A DNA stretch of 45,600 nucleotides from an uncultured Collinsella sp. (GCA_958443265.1 CAUCKA010000011.1:1-45600), one strand, 5' to 3'. Numbered from the stretch's first letter, positions 7,758-17,415 are shown. Program-made: numbers and translations. Notes: generated by a model from the sequence alone, not told the origin.

Positions 7758-9911
7758 TTACTGAACTTTGCTGGCGAACTCGAGGTATTGCATGCGCTGC
7801 AGCTTGTCGATCGTCGAGGCGTATGGGCTGTCTTCAGATTCCAAGTCGTAGCGCAGCCCGTCGGCACCAAGGTAGCCGGCGACATTGATGGTGGGCACAT
7901 CTGACCTTGTTGCAAGCAGAGCTTTTTGATAGTCGGTGAGCGGGGCGCCGATCTTATTAAGGGTAATGGCTGCAATCTCGTTTGCCCCGACGGTGTCGTA
8001 GACGTTGAGCTCGGTATTGCCGGCGATTTCATAGTTAGCCCAGACGAAATAGGTCGACTGATAGATACGGAAAGCGTGGCTTGCCGTATCTTCCTGAGGG
8101 TACAGCTCGTCGTTGAGGGTCGTTGCGGCGCTCGGCTGATGGTCGCCAAAAAAGACAAGGACAACCGGTCTGCCGATATTGCGGAGCTCGTTGATAAAGT
8201 ACTCGAGGTCCCGGTCGGATGCGTTGATGCAGGTAAGATAGGTGTTGAGTGCACTATTGGCGCCCTCGCTGGCCCCCTCGACCCAATAGTTTGTCAGCTC
8301 CTCGGCGGGAACGGTGCCATAGTCGTAGCCGCCGTGATTTTGCATCGTGACGTCAAAGATGAACTGCGGGGCTTCGTCGGTTCTAAGCAGGTCGAGTATC
8401 TTGTCGTAGGTGGCGTAGTCGCATACGCCGGCATGGTAACAGGGCGCACCCTCGAAATCGCCGATTGAAAGAAAGTCTCCGAAGCCCAGCTGCTGATAGA
8501 TTTTATCTCGATGGTAGTTGACGGGGTTTTGCGGGTGCATAGCGGTAGCGGTATACCCAAGCTCCTTAAGGTCCTTTGCCAGGCTGTTGACGCCATTCAT
8601 CTGATACAGCTGATAGGGGATTTTGCCTAATCCGACAAAGGCCGTTGTCGCTCCGGTCAAAAATTCAAATTCGGAGTTCGCCGTTCCGCCACCGGCGACC
8701 GAAGCGAGCATGGTGCCGCGAACAAGTGTGTCGGGAAGCGAGTTGTAGAATGCGGGGCCGGTGTATCCGGCCGCCTGGAGCTGCTCAAAGCACGAAAGGT
8801 CGCTAAAACTCTCGTTCATGACGGCAACAATCGTCGGCTTGATTTCATTGAACTGGGCAACGGCCGCCGCGCGCTGCTCGCTCGAGCCATACGTGCTGTC
8901 GTAGGCGGCGGCGAGCTCCTGCTCGATGCTCTGCGCCTCATCGGGCGTATAGTCTTCGGGCTTCTCAATGGGCAACTCGTTGACCATTTCGGTGAACGAA
9001 GTGATAAAACCCTGAGACGCATACGTGGTGATGGGCTGCCAACGGTCAAATCCAAAATTCAGTGCCTGCTCCAAGTCGATGCTGGAAAAGCCCGAGAGCC
9101 CCACAACGGTCACGAGCAGAAAAGCGCAGAGGTTAGCGGCGATTGCGGGGAAGACATGGGTGGGCGTACGGAGCTTTCGCGGTCGGATAAGCGAAAGAAG
9201 CCCCAGGGAAATCTCCAGCAGGGCGAGAGAGGTTACGATTCCGGCGGTAAAGGTAAACTCGTATCCCTCGCTCACTTCCATTGCGGTGCCAAGGGCCAAG
9301 ATATCGCTTGGCAGGATGGCCTCGCCTTTAAACGTTATGACGAAGTGCTCGGCAATGCCAAGGATGCAACAGACGACGGGCACGAGGGCCATGACGCCTC
9401 CATGACGCTGTCCCAGCAAATAAAGGGAGAGCAGAACCGTTGCGAGCAGCCCGACGGAAAACCCGAATGAGTTGGCGGGAATGCGATAGAACGTTTCGTT
9501 ACAGGCAATTTCGAGTGAAACGAACGAGAGCGCTGAGACAGCGGCGATGACAAGGATGTCACGGCAAATACAGGCAACCGTTCCCGTCGCAAGATCGGTT
9601 TGGTCGATAAGTCCCGAAACCAAGGGTTCGACAAGAAGTATGACGGCGGCAGCACCGAGCGCCGAATAAGAAAGGACCCATGGGGAACTGTCCTCATTTA
9701 CGAGCAATTGATTCGTAATCCATGCAGCTACCACGCCGAGCGGGATGAGGAGCGTCGCGCACCAAAAGACGCGGGCAATGGGCGGCTTTTCATTGTGTTT
9801 GATTGAAAAATACACGCGCACGACGACGGTGGCCACGATAAGGACGGCGATGAATATGGGCAGATTGGCCATGTCGCTCGAAGTGATTTCAAGGGGGATA
9901 TCTTCGGTCAT
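7758..9911 (-). CDS. LTA synthase-family membrane sulfatase (phosphoglycerol transferase)
   Basis: The 717-residue protein has about five to seven hydrophobic helices in its first 290 residues, then a linker and an extracellular sulfatase-fold domain. In LtaS/MdoB enzymes this domain moves glycerol-phosphate from phosphatidylglycerol to a growing polymer or glycan. Metal and catalytic motifs are visible: the first metal site in AVMNESFSDLSC, the putative nucleophile threonine in GGGTANSEFEFLTG, and the FFGDHQPSA motif near the C terminus. ATG 9911 is supported by GAGG seven bases upstream. It is transcribed divergently from uvrA and may form its own unit. The exact polymer made cannot be told from sequence. 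Confidence 0.85.
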   Translation of the reverse strand: MTEDIPLEITSSDMANLPIFIAVLIVATVVVRVYFSIKHNEKPPIARVFWCATLLIPLGVVAAWITNQLLVNEDSSPWVLSYSALGAAAVILLVEPLVSGLIDQTDLATGTVACICRDILVIAAVSALSFVSLEIACNETFYRIPANSFGFSVGLLATVLLSLYLLGQRHGGVMALVPVVCCILGIAEHFVITFKGEAILPSDILALGTAMEVSEGYEFTFTAGIVTSLALLEISLGLLSLIRPRKLRTPTHVFPAIAANLCAFLLVTVVGLSGFSSIDLEQALNFGFDRWQPITTYASQGFITSFTEMVNELPIEKPEDYTPDEAQSIEQELAAAYDSTYGSSEQRAAAVAQFNEIKPTIVAVMNESFSDLSCFEQLQAAGYTGPAFYNSLPDTLVRGTMLASVAGGGTANSEFEFLTGATTAFVGLGKIPYQLYQMNGVNSLAKDLKELGYTATAMHPQNPVNYHRDKIYQQLGFGDFLSIGDFEGAPCYHAGVCDYATYDKILDLLRTDEAPQFIFDVTMQNHGGYDYGTVPAEELTNYWVEGASEGANSALNTYLTCINASDRDLEYFINELRNIGRPVVLVFFGDHQPSAATTLNDELYPQEDTASHAFRIYQSTYFVWANYEIAGNTELNVYDTVGANEIAAITLNKIGAPLTDYQKALLATRSDVPTINVAGYLGADGLRYDLESEDSPYASTIDKLQRMQYLEFASKVQ

Positions 9912-9923
9912 GGACGTTCCTCT

Positions 9924-9961
9924 GTTACAGCAAATTAAGTTCAGTATTAGATTACTGTAAC
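9924..9961 (-). promoter_or_regulatory. Candidate promoter and inverted repeat for the LTA synthase-like gene
   Basis: On the minus strand TTACAG (9960-9955) and TAATTT (9937-9932) are 17 bases apart, with the gene start about 20 bases further on. The same stretch carries GTTACAG (9924-9930) and CTGTAAC (9955-9961), a perfect inverted repeat spanning the promoter, plus a nested CAGTA/TACTG pair. This could be an operator. Confidence 0.4.
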
Positions 9962-10030
9962 CTTTCCACGGCATTTCGAGAAACAAAGCGCCCGATACGC
10001 AAAGCTAAAGGTCTGCGAATCTTGTATTAC

Positions 10031-10061
10031 GAACATCTGTGCGCGTCGAGTGCGCTAAACT
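10031..10061 (+). promoter_or_regulatory. Candidate uvrA control region (LexA-like half site and -10)
   Basis: GAACATCTGTGC (10031-10042) resembles the actinobacterial SOS box GAAC-N4-GTTC with one mismatch. TAAACT (10056-10061) could be the -10 hexamer. No strong -35 is visible. uvrA is SOS-controlled in many bacteria, but one imperfect site is weak evidence. Confidence 0.25.
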
Positions 10062-10104
10062 CATCGACAGTATGATTCGATGCAATAGGAGGCAAGGAGC
10101 TTCC

Positions 10105-12984
10105 ATGTCTGATTCTTCTATCGTTATTCGCGGCGCTCGTGAGCACAACCTCCGTGATATCGATGTTTCCATTCCGCGCGACCAACTCGTGGTCATTACC
10201 GGTCTTTCTGGCTCGGGCAAGAGTTCGCTGGCATTTGACACTATCTATGCCGAGGGCCAGCGTCGATACGTCGAGAGCCTTTCGAGCTATGCGCGCCAGT
10301 TCTTGGGCCAGATGGACAAACCCGACCTGGATTCAATCGACGGCCTTTCGCCGGCGGTGTCGATCGACCAAAAGACGACGTCTAAAAACCCTCGCTCGAC
10401 GGTTGGCACCGTAACCGAGATTTATGACTATCTGCGCCTGCTGTTCGCCCGTGTGGGCACCCCGCACTGTCCCGAATGCGGCCGCGTCATTGAGCGTCAG
10501 ACGACCGACCAGGTTGCCGACAAGGTCTTGGCGGCGGGGGAGGGCCGTCGCGCGTTTGTGCTGGCACCGGTGGTGCGCGGGCGAAAAGGCGAGTACACCA
10601 AACTGTTTGAGGACCTTCGCGCCGAGGGCTTTAGCCGCGTGCGTGTCGACGGTGAAGTGCGCTCGCTCGACGATCCGATCGATCTGGACAAGAAGTTCAA
10701 GCACGATATCGAGGTCGTGGTCGATCGCATCGTGATCCGTGAGAACTCTCTGGGCCGTATCGCCGAGTCTGTTGAGCAGGCGACCGCGCTGGCTCACGGC
10801 AATGTAAACGTGTACATGCTGCCCGATCGTGATGCTCCCGAGGGGACCGAGGGCGAGCTGCTGGAGTATTCGTTGGCCTTGGCGTGCCCGGAGCATGGTC
10901 ACTCCATTGACGATCTTCAGCCGCGTGATTTTTCGTTCAACGCTCCCTATGGCGCATGTCCTGAGTGCGACGGCCTGGGCTTTAAGAAAACCGTTGATGC
11001 CGAGGCGCTGATCGAGGACCCCTCGAAGTCCATTGCCGACGGAGTCTTTGGTAGCCTGTTTGGCAATTCGAACTACTATCCGCAGATTTTTGCTGCGGTC
11101 TGCAAACACTTTAAGGTGAGCACCGATACGCCGTGGGAGGACTTGCCCCCTCGCGTGCGTCGTGCATTCTTGGATGGCCTGGGCGATACGAAGATCTCGG
11201 TCGACTACCAAAAGCTCGACGGACGTCGCAGCCAGTGGGATACCAAGTTTTCGGGCGTTCGCAACATCCTGTACGAACGCTATACCGAGACGACGAACGA
11301 GAACACCAAGGCGCGCTTGGAGAAGTACATTCGCGAGGAACCGTGCTCGAGCTGCCACGGCGCTCGTTTGCGCCCTGAGATGCTCGCCGTCACCGTGGGT
11401 GGCAAGTCCATTTACGAGGTTTGTTGCCTGTCGTGCCGTGAGTCGCTCGAGTTTTTTGAGGGCCTGGAGCTCACCGAGCGCCAACAGTTTATCGGCGGGC
11501 GCATCGTCAAGGAAATCCTGGAGCGCTTGCGTTTTCTGGTCGATGTTGGACTCGACTATCTGACGCTCGATCGTGCCTCGGCGACGCTTTCTGGTGGCGA
11601 GGCGCAGCGTATTCGCCTGGCAACGCAGATCGGCGCGGGTCTCATGGGCGTGCTCTATATTCTGGATGAGCCCTCGATCGGTCTTCATCAGCGTGACAAC
11701 GAGCGCCTGATCAAGACGCTCGAGCGCCTGCGCGATATCGGCAATACCGTTATCGTCGTCGAACACGACGAGGATACAATCCGTGCCGCCGATTACGTGA
11801 TCGACATGGGGCCCGGCGCCGGCGTCAACGGCGGACACGTAGTCGCGGCGGGAACGCCTGCCGATATCATGGCGTGTCCTGAGTCGATGACGGGCGCTTA
11901 TCTGACCGGCAAACGAATGATCCGGGTGCCTGATGAACGGCGCAAGCCCGGTCGCGGCTGCCTTAAAATTACGGGCGCTCGAGCCAACAACCTCAAAAAC
12001 GTTACTGCCAAGATCGAGTTTGGTACGCTTACGGTTGTTACCGGCGTGTCGGGATCGGGCAAGAGCTCCCTGGTTACCGATACCATTGCGCCTGCCCTTA
12101 CGAATGCCATTCACCGTTCGACGCGCCCTGTGGGTCCATATCAGAAAATCGAGGGCATCGAGTGCATCGATAAGGTTATCGATATCGACCAGTCGCCGAT
12201 TGGCCGCACGCCGCGTTCCAACCCTGCTACCTATATCGGCCTGTGGGATGATCTTCGCGCGCTGTTTGCGAGTACGCCGGAGTCGAAGGCGCGCGGCTAC
12301 TCGCCGGGTCGTTTCTCCTTTAATGTGAGTGGCGGGCGCTGTGAGGCGTGCAAGGGCGACGGACAGATCAAGATCGAGATGCACTTCCTTCCCGATATCT
12401 ACGTTCCCTGCGAAGTTTGCGGCGGTAAACGCTACAACCGCGAGACACTCGAGGTCACTTACCGTGGCAAGACCATCTCGGACGTACTTGACATGAGCGT
12501 GGCCGAGGCACTGGCTTTCTTTGGGAATATCCCGCAGATTAAGCGCAAACTTCAGACGCTGTACGATGTAGGCTTGGGCTACGTGAGCCTGGGCCAGCCC
12601 GCCACGACGCTTTCGGGCGGCGAGGCGCAGCGTGTGAAACTCGCCAAGGAGCTTCATCGACGCCAGACGGGCAAGACGTTCTATATTTTGGACGAGCCGA
12701 CGACCGGCCTTCATTTTGAGGACGTCCGCCAGCTGCTCGATGTGCTGCAGCGCTTGGTCGATGCGGGCAACACGGTGCTGGTGATTGAACACAACCTTGA
12801 TGTCATCAAGGTTGCCGACCGCCTGATCGATATGGGTCCCGAGGGCGGTAACGGCGGCGGAACCGTCGTGGTTTCGGGCACACCGGAGCAGGTCGCGGAC
12901 TGTCCGCAGAGTTATACGGGCAAGTTTTTGGCGCCGTTGCTCAGGCGTGACCGTGAGCGTCAGGCTCAACTTGATGCTCAATAA
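10105..12984 (+). CDS. uvrA: UvrABC system protein A (damage-recognition ATPase)
   Basis: UvrA is the dimeric ABC-type ATPase that scans DNA for bulky lesions and loads UvrB. The 959-residue length is typical. Two nucleotide-binding domains are visible: Walker A GLSGSGKSS near residue 32 and GVSGSGKSS near 648, with signatures LSGGEAQRIRLA (about 495) and LSGGEAQRVKLA (about 836). Zinc modules appear at CPECGRV (about 121), CPECDGLGF and CSSCHGARL in the middle, and CEACKGDG with CEVCGGKRY near 746-775. ATG 10105 has AAGGAG five bases upstream. The gene lies 6.4 kb from uvrB, with four opposite-strand genes between them. Confidence 0.98.
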   Translation: MSDSSIVIRGAREHNLRDIDVSIPRDQLVVITGLSGSGKSSLAFDTIYAEGQRRYVESLSSYARQFLGQMDKPDLDSIDGLSPAVSIDQKTTSKNPRSTVGTVTEIYDYLRLLFARVGTPHCPECGRVIERQTTDQVADKVLAAGEGRRAFVLAPVVRGRKGEYTKLFEDLRAEGFSRVRVDGEVRSLDDPIDLDKKFKHDIEVVVDRIVIRENSLGRIAESVEQATALAHGNVNVYMLPDRDAPEGTEGELLEYSLALACPEHGHSIDDLQPRDFSFNAPYGACPECDGLGFKKTVDAEALIEDPSKSIADGVFGSLFGNSNYYPQIFAAVCKHFKVSTDTPWEDLPPRVRRAFLDGLGDTKISVDYQKLDGRRSQWDTKFSGVRNILYERYTETTNENTKARLEKYIREEPCSSCHGARLRPEMLAVTVGGKSIYEVCCLSCRESLEFFEGLELTERQQFIGGRIVKEILERLRFLVDVGLDYLTLDRASATLSGGEAQRIRLATQIGAGLMGVLYILDEPSIGLHQRDNERLIKTLERLRDIGNTVIVVEHDEDTIRAADYVIDMGPGAGVNGGHVVAAGTPADIMACPESMTGAYLTGKRMIRVPDERRKPGRGCLKITGARANNLKNVTAKIEFGTLTVVTGVSGSGKSSLVTDTIAPALTNAIHRSTRPVGPYQKIEGIECIDKVIDIDQSPIGRTPRSNPATYIGLWDDLRALFASTPESKARGYSPGRFSFNVSGGRCEACKGDGQIKIEMHFLPDIYVPCEVCGGKRYNRETLEVTYRGKTISDVLDMSVAEALAFFGNIPQIKRKLQTLYDVGLGYVSLGQPATTLSGGEAQRVKLAKELHRRQTGKTFYILDEPTTGLHFEDVRQLLDVLQRLVDAGNTVLVIEHNLDVIKVADRLIDMGPEGGNGGGTVVVSGTPEQVADCPQSYTGKFLAPLLRRDRERQAQLDAQ

Positions 12985-13004
12985 ATAGGCGATTCAGTTT
13001 ATGG

Positions 13005-13035
13005 GCGCCATCGACTCCTTGTGATTCGATGGCGC
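13005..13035 (+). terminator. Hairpin after uvrA
   Basis: GCGCCATCGA (13005-13014) and TCGATGGCGC (13026-13035) form a perfect 10 bp stem with an 11-base loop. The following TTGCTGTGT is only slightly T-rich, so termination may be partial. Confidence 0.65.
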
Positions 13036-13116
13036 TTGCTGTGTCGAAGTGACGTATGCAGCCGAATTGGACATATACTTAAACCTTACGTCCGAATGCG
13101 AGGGAAAGGATATGCC

Positions 13117-13617
13117 ATGGCAAAGGCTGTAAAGACGCCAAAAACCAATGCGATGCGCGAGCTGGAAAGCGCCGGCATTTCCTATGTTCTACATACGTAC
13201 GAAGACGATGGCGATGAGTCGGTGGGCCTGGGGGTCGCGATTTCGGAGCAGCTTGGCGAGGAGCCCGGTCAAGGATTTAAGACCTTGGTCTGCGTGACGC
13301 CGTCCAACGACTATGTCGTGTGCTGCATTCCTGTTGCCGACGAGCTCGATCTAAAGTCCGCCGCGCGTGCCGCGGGGGAGAAGTCTTTGGCCATGATGCA
13401 TGTGAAGGATTTGCTTGCGGCGACTGGCTACGTTCGCGGCGGCTGCAGCCCGGTCGGTATGAAAAAACGCTACCGGACGCTCATTGATGAGACATGTGTC
13501 CTTTGGGATACCATTTTTATTTCGGGAGGCAAGCGTGGTTATCAGCTCGAGCTTGCACCCGATGATTTAATTGCATTTTGCGGGGCGACGGTTGCCGCGA
13601 TTACGAGAGAGGACTGA
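13117..13617 (+). CDS. ybaK: YbaK/EbsC-family aminoacyl-tRNA deacylase
   Basis: YbaK-type proteins hydrolyse mischarged Cys-tRNA(Pro) and related aminoacyl-tRNAs in trans. The 166-residue single-domain product fits the family length. Visible features are the N-terminal AMRELESAGISYVLHTY segment, FKTLVCVTPSNDYVVCCIPV with the conserved lysine, and the GYVRGGCSPVGMKK region that forms the active-site pocket. ATG 13117 is preferred, with AAGGA (13106-13110) six bases upstream. The gene ends three bases before murJ, so they are likely co-transcribed. Precise tRNA specificity cannot be read from sequence. Confidence 0.87.
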   Translation: MAKAVKTPKTNAMRELESAGISYVLHTYEDDGDESVGLGVAISEQLGEEPGQGFKTLVCVTPSNDYVVCCIPVADELDLKSAARAAGEKSLAMMHVKDLLAATGYVRGGCSPVGMKKRYRTLIDETCVLWDTIFISGGKRGYQLELAPDDLIAFCGATVAAITRED

Positions 13618-13620
13618 GCG

Positions 13621-15303
13621 ATGCCGCAGGAAGAATTGAAGCGCGGAGCTCATTTTGCAAAAGAATCTGCGTCTCAGGCACCCTCATCCGAAGCTTCTTC
13701 GTCGCGAGATGACACTGACGACATGGGCTCGTCGGACTACTCCACGGTTGGTCGTTCCGCTGGGCTTATGACCATCCTGACCATCGTGTCTCGCGTCACC
13801 GGTTTTATCCGCACGTGGGCAATGGCGGCCGCTATCGGCATGTCGCTACTCTCGTCCTCCTATCAGGTCGCCAACAACCTGCCCAATATGCTCTACGAAC
13901 TCGTGATGGGCGGCATGCTCGTGACGGCTTTTTTGCCCGTGTACATGGGCGTGAGGCGTGAGCAGGGTCGCAAGGCCTCGAACGAGTATGTGGGCAACCT
14001 GCTCGGCATTCTGCTTTTGGTGCTGGGTGGCATTTCGTTGCTGGGGACCGTGTTCGCCCAGGGCTTTATCTGGACGCAATCGTTCCTTTCGGGTGACGGC
14101 GGCAGCATGGATACCGCTGCGTTCATGTTCCGTTTCTTTGCCATCCAGATTCTGTTTTATGGTTTGGGCTCGGTGTTCTCGGGCGTTCTCAACGCACACC
14201 GCGACTACTTCTGGTCGACGTTTGCCCCGGTCCTCAACAATGTGATCGTCATTGCGAGCTTTATGGGTTTTGCGCCCGTGTCCGCACAGTTTGGCGAACG
14301 TGCCGGCATCATCTTGATTGCGGCCGGTACGACCCTCGGTGTCTTTGTTCAGATGGCATGTCAGATCCCCGCGCTTGGTAAGCACGGCGTGCATCCCCAT
14401 ATCCATATCGACTTTAAGGACCCCGCACTGCGCCAGACGATTGCGCTCGGTATCCCGACGCTGCTCGCCACGGTGTGCATGTTTGTCTCGACTTCTATCA
14501 CCAACGCTGCCGCGCTGGTGGTCCAGCCCGAGACCGGCCCTTCCGTCATCGCCTATGCGCGCCTGTGGTACACGCTGCCCTACGCGCTGATTGCCGCCTC
14601 GCTTTCGACGGCGCTCTATACCGAGCTCTCTCACGACGCACAGGAGAAGGATTACGACAGCGTTCGCACGGGCATTTCGCGTGGCGTCGCCCAGATGCTG
14701 TTCTTCCTGATTCCGTTCGCGTTGTACCTGATTGTCTTCGCGCGTCCGCTCAACATGATTTACTGTGCCGGCAAGTTTGATGAGTCCGGCGTGGCGCTGG
14801 TGTCCGAGTTCCTTGTCTACCTGGCGTTCTCGCTGCCGCTCTACGGCGTGGTCGTGTTGATGCAGAAGAGCTTCTCTGCCTTGCTCGACATGAAGCCCTA
14901 TAGCCGCTATTGCCTGTATTCCGCCATCGGCCAGGCCGGCTCGGTTCTGCTGTTTGGCGTTGTGCTGGGCTTCGGTATGCCGGCAATCGCGCTTTCGTAT
15001 GTCGTTGACTACGTGATCTTGGTCGGCTGTTCGCTGTGGTGGCTGCGTCGTCGTCTACGTGGCCTTCAGGTCAAATCTATCCTGCATGGCGGTTTCTTTG
15101 GCCTTTTGCTCGGTGGCCTGGGTGCTGCCGCAGGCGCCGGCGTCATGTGGGCGCTTGAGCACTTTGTCGGGGCACTTGGCGGCTCGATTCTGATTACTCT
15201 TGGCTACGTTTGCGTTGCGGGTGTCGTCTCGCTTGCTGTTACCTTTGGCCTTGCCGTCGTCCTTAAGATGCCCGAGGTCTCGGCGCTGCTTCGTCGCAAG
15301 TAG
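13621..15303 (+). CDS. murJ: Lipid II flippase MurJ (MviN family)
   Basis: MurJ moves lipid II across the membrane during peptidoglycan synthesis. The 560-residue protein has about 14 predicted membrane helices and the MOP-superfamily N-terminal segment around RVTGFIRTWAMAAAIG, followed by NNLPNMLYELVMGGML. A hydrophilic, serine-rich extension of about 40 residues precedes the first helix; it is an oddity compared with short E. coli MurJ, but longer cytoplasmic tails occur in actinobacteria. GAGAGAGGA stands upstream of ATG 13621. It follows ybaK closely and is followed without any gap by uvrC. Confidence 0.92.
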   Translation: MPQEELKRGAHFAKESASQAPSSEASSSRDDTDDMGSSDYSTVGRSAGLMTILTIVSRVTGFIRTWAMAAAIGMSLLSSSYQVANNLPNMLYELVMGGMLVTAFLPVYMGVRREQGRKASNEYVGNLLGILLLVLGGISLLGTVFAQGFIWTQSFLSGDGGSMDTAAFMFRFFAIQILFYGLGSVFSGVLNAHRDYFWSTFAPVLNNVIVIASFMGFAPVSAQFGERAGIILIAAGTTLGVFVQMACQIPALGKHGVHPHIHIDFKDPALRQTIALGIPTLLATVCMFVSTSITNAAALVVQPETGPSVIAYARLWYTLPYALIAASLSTALYTELSHDAQEKDYDSVRTGISRGVAQMLFFLIPFALYLIVFARPLNMIYCAGKFDESGVALVSEFLVYLAFSLPLYGVVVLMQKSFSALLDMKPYSRYCLYSAIGQAGSVLLFGVVLGFGMPAIALSYVVDYVILVGCSLWWLRRRLRGLQVKSILHGGFFGLLLGGLGAAAGAGVMWALEHFVGALGGSILITLGYVCVAGVVSLAVTFGLAVVLKMPEVSALLRRK

Positions 15304-17250
15304 GTGCGCGTGGCCGGTCACGACAACATTCCAACGCTTGCCGAGCAGGTTTCGCGCGTTCCCACGCAGCCCGGCTGCTACCTTTGGAAAGACGCCAAGG
15401 GCGATGTCATCTACGTGGGCAAGGCGAAAAACCTACGCGCCCGCATGCGTCAATACGTGACACTGCAGGATGAGCGTCAAAAGATCCCGCTGATGATGCA
15501 GCTGGTGGCGAGCTTTGACTATATCGTGGTGGAGACCGAGCATGAGGCGTTGGTGCTCGAGCGCAATTTGATTGGTCAGTACCATCCGTACTTTAACGTC
15601 GACCTCAAGGATGACAAGAGCTACCCCTTTATCGCCATTACAAAGGGCGACCTGTATCCCGCTATCAAATATACGCGTGAGCGTCATAAGCCGGGAACGC
15701 GCTATTTTGGACCCTATACCGATAGCCGTGCGGCACGTGAGACGATAGATACGCTGCGCAAGGTTATCCCCATCTGCTCCGCATCCTGTGCGGAGTGGCG
15801 TCGTTGTCGTCGTATCGTCGAGTCCCACAAGGGCGAGGAAGACATCGTCAATATGATTTGCGCGCAAAACGGGCGTCCCTGCTTTGACTACCATGTCGGG
15901 CGCGGCCCGGGTGCGTGTGTCGGCGCGATTTCCCCGGCAGACTATGCCAAGAACGTCAAGCGTGTCGAGCGCTTTTTGTCGGGCCATCGCAAGGATGTCG
16001 TCGATGAGCTGACCTCCGAGATGACGGATGCCGCCGAGGCGCTCGACTTTGAGCGCGCGGCACGCGTCAAACGTCGTTTGGAGGTCATCAGGGGTCTGGA
16101 CGATCGTCAGCAAGTCGTTTTTCCCTCCAGTGTCGATATCGATGTCATCGGGTTCTATCGCGAGGAGACCATCTCCGCCGCTTGCGTCTTCGTCGTTCGC
16201 GAGGGCCGAACAGTTCGCACCTGCGAGTTCATTCTCGACAAGGGTCTTGATGTTGACGAGGAAGAGCTCCAGTCGGGCTTTCTTAAGCGCTATTACGACG
16301 AGACGGCTGATATTCCAGCTGAGGTCAACCTTTCCGTCGAGCTTGAGGATGCGGAGGCGCTGGGGGAGTGGCTTGCGGGCAAGCGCGAGCGTTCCTGCCA
16401 TCTCCATAGGCCGCAGCGTGGCGAAAAGCACCGTCTGCTCGATATGGCATCCAAAAATGCGCGCCATGCCCTCATGCGCTACATGATGCGAACGGGGTAC
16501 GCTGACGACCGCACCAATCAAGCGCTCCTGGAGCTCGAAAGTGCGTTGGCGCTGCCATCGCCGCCGCTGCGTATCGAGTGCTTCGATATCTCTACACTGC
16601 ATGGCACCTTTACGGTCGCCTCGATGGTGGTGTTTACCAACGGGCGCGCCGACAAGAGCCAGTACCGTCGTTTTAAAATTCAGGCCGAATTGGACGAGGC
16701 AAACGACTTCGTGTCGATGTCCGAGGTTTTGGGACGACGCTATGCTCCCGAGCGCATGGCCGACGAGCGCTTTGGCTCGCGCCCCGATTTGCTCGTTGTC
16801 GATGGCGGTAAGCCGCAATTGACCGCTGCGATCAAGCAACTTGAAACTCTTGGGCTCGATATACCAGTTTGTGGCTTGGCAAAGGCCGATGAGGAGGTTT
16901 TCGTGCCTTGGGACGAGACTCCCGTCGTGCTTCCAACCGGGTCCGCGTCGCTCTATCTAATTAAACAGGTGCGCGATGAGTCCCACCGATTTGCTATCAC
17001 GTTCCACCGCGAATTGCGCGACAAGGCCATGACGGTTTCGGTACTCGATGACGTTCCTGGCGTGGGGCCCACCAGAAAACGTGCCATTATGCGCCATTTT
17101 GGCTCGATGAAGCGTTTGCGTGCGGCAAGCGAGCAGGAGATTGCAGAAGTTCGAGGCGTTCCTGCCGATGTTGCCAAGGCGGTCCACGAGGCGCTCGTTG
17201 CATGGAATGCCGAGCGCGCCCAGACATCGGCCAACCGTTCCGAAAACTAA
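15304..17250 (+). CDS. uvrC: UvrABC system protein C (dual-incision nuclease)
   Basis: UvrC makes both incisions around the lesion marked by UvrB. The 648-residue protein has an N-terminal GIY-YIG nuclease (GCYLWKDAKGDVIYVGKAKNL within about 19-97), a UVR domain (about 235-270), an RNase H-like 3' domain with aspartates in ECFDIS and LLVVDGGKPQ, and tandem helix-hairpin-helix motifs at the C terminus (DDVPGVGPTRKRA). The start is GTG 15304, abutting the murJ stop; GTG 15310 is a possible alternative. The cysteine region is unusual: C158, C162, C168, C186, C193 and C205 are present, while the position seven residues after C193, normally cysteine, is G201. Confidence 0.96.
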   Translation: MRVAGHDNIPTLAEQVSRVPTQPGCYLWKDAKGDVIYVGKAKNLRARMRQYVTLQDERQKIPLMMQLVASFDYIVVETEHEALVLERNLIGQYHPYFNVDLKDDKSYPFIAITKGDLYPAIKYTRERHKPGTRYFGPYTDSRAARETIDTLRKVIPICSASCAEWRRCRRIVESHKGEEDIVNMICAQNGRPCFDYHVGRGPGACVGAISPADYAKNVKRVERFLSGHRKDVVDELTSEMTDAAEALDFERAARVKRRLEVIRGLDDRQQVVFPSSVDIDVIGFYREETISAACVFVVREGRTVRTCEFILDKGLDVDEEELQSGFLKRYYDETADIPAEVNLSVELEDAEALGEWLAGKRERSCHLHRPQRGEKHRLLDMASKNARHALMRYMMRTGYADDRTNQALLELESALALPSPPLRIECFDISTLHGTFTVASMVVFTNGRADKSQYRRFKIQAELDEANDFVSMSEVLGRRYAPERMADERFGSRPDLLVVDGGKPQLTAAIKQLETLGLDIPVCGLAKADEEVFVPWDETPVVLPTGSASLYLIKQVRDESHRFAITFHRELRDKAMTVSVLDDVPGVGPTRKRAIMRHFGSMKRLRAASEQEIAEVRGVPADVAKAVHEALVAWNAERAQTSANRSEN

Positions 17251-17342
17251 ATGCGCTTCTAAACAACTGATATACATGATTGCGCGATTTTCAACCATTT
17301 ATTTCGCCATGATTGCCTGCTGGTTTCGGGTTTTATTAACGC

Positions 17343-17383
17343 TAAAACGTTTGACTAGCCATGGTGAACAACCCTGCTATCCT
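17343..17383 (+). promoter_or_regulatory. Candidate promoter and operator of the sialic acid operon
   Basis: An extended -10 TGCTATCCT (17375-17383) lies in the AT-richer gap after uvrC. TAAAACGTTTGA (17343-17354) sits where a -35 region would be and resembles the perfect palindrome upstream of gap. A LacI-type regulator binding here would compete with RNA polymerase. Both roles are inferred from sequence only. The 366-base gap 17251-17615 otherwise holds the structured leader. Confidence 0.4.
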
Positions 17384-17415
17384 GCGGGTTGACGAAGACT
17401 GATATCTCACCTCGT

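Noticed and set aside
10333..12981. An 882-codon minus-strand open frame opposite uvrA
   Set aside because: The plus strand encodes an intact UvrA with all motifs; the antisense frame shows no family features.
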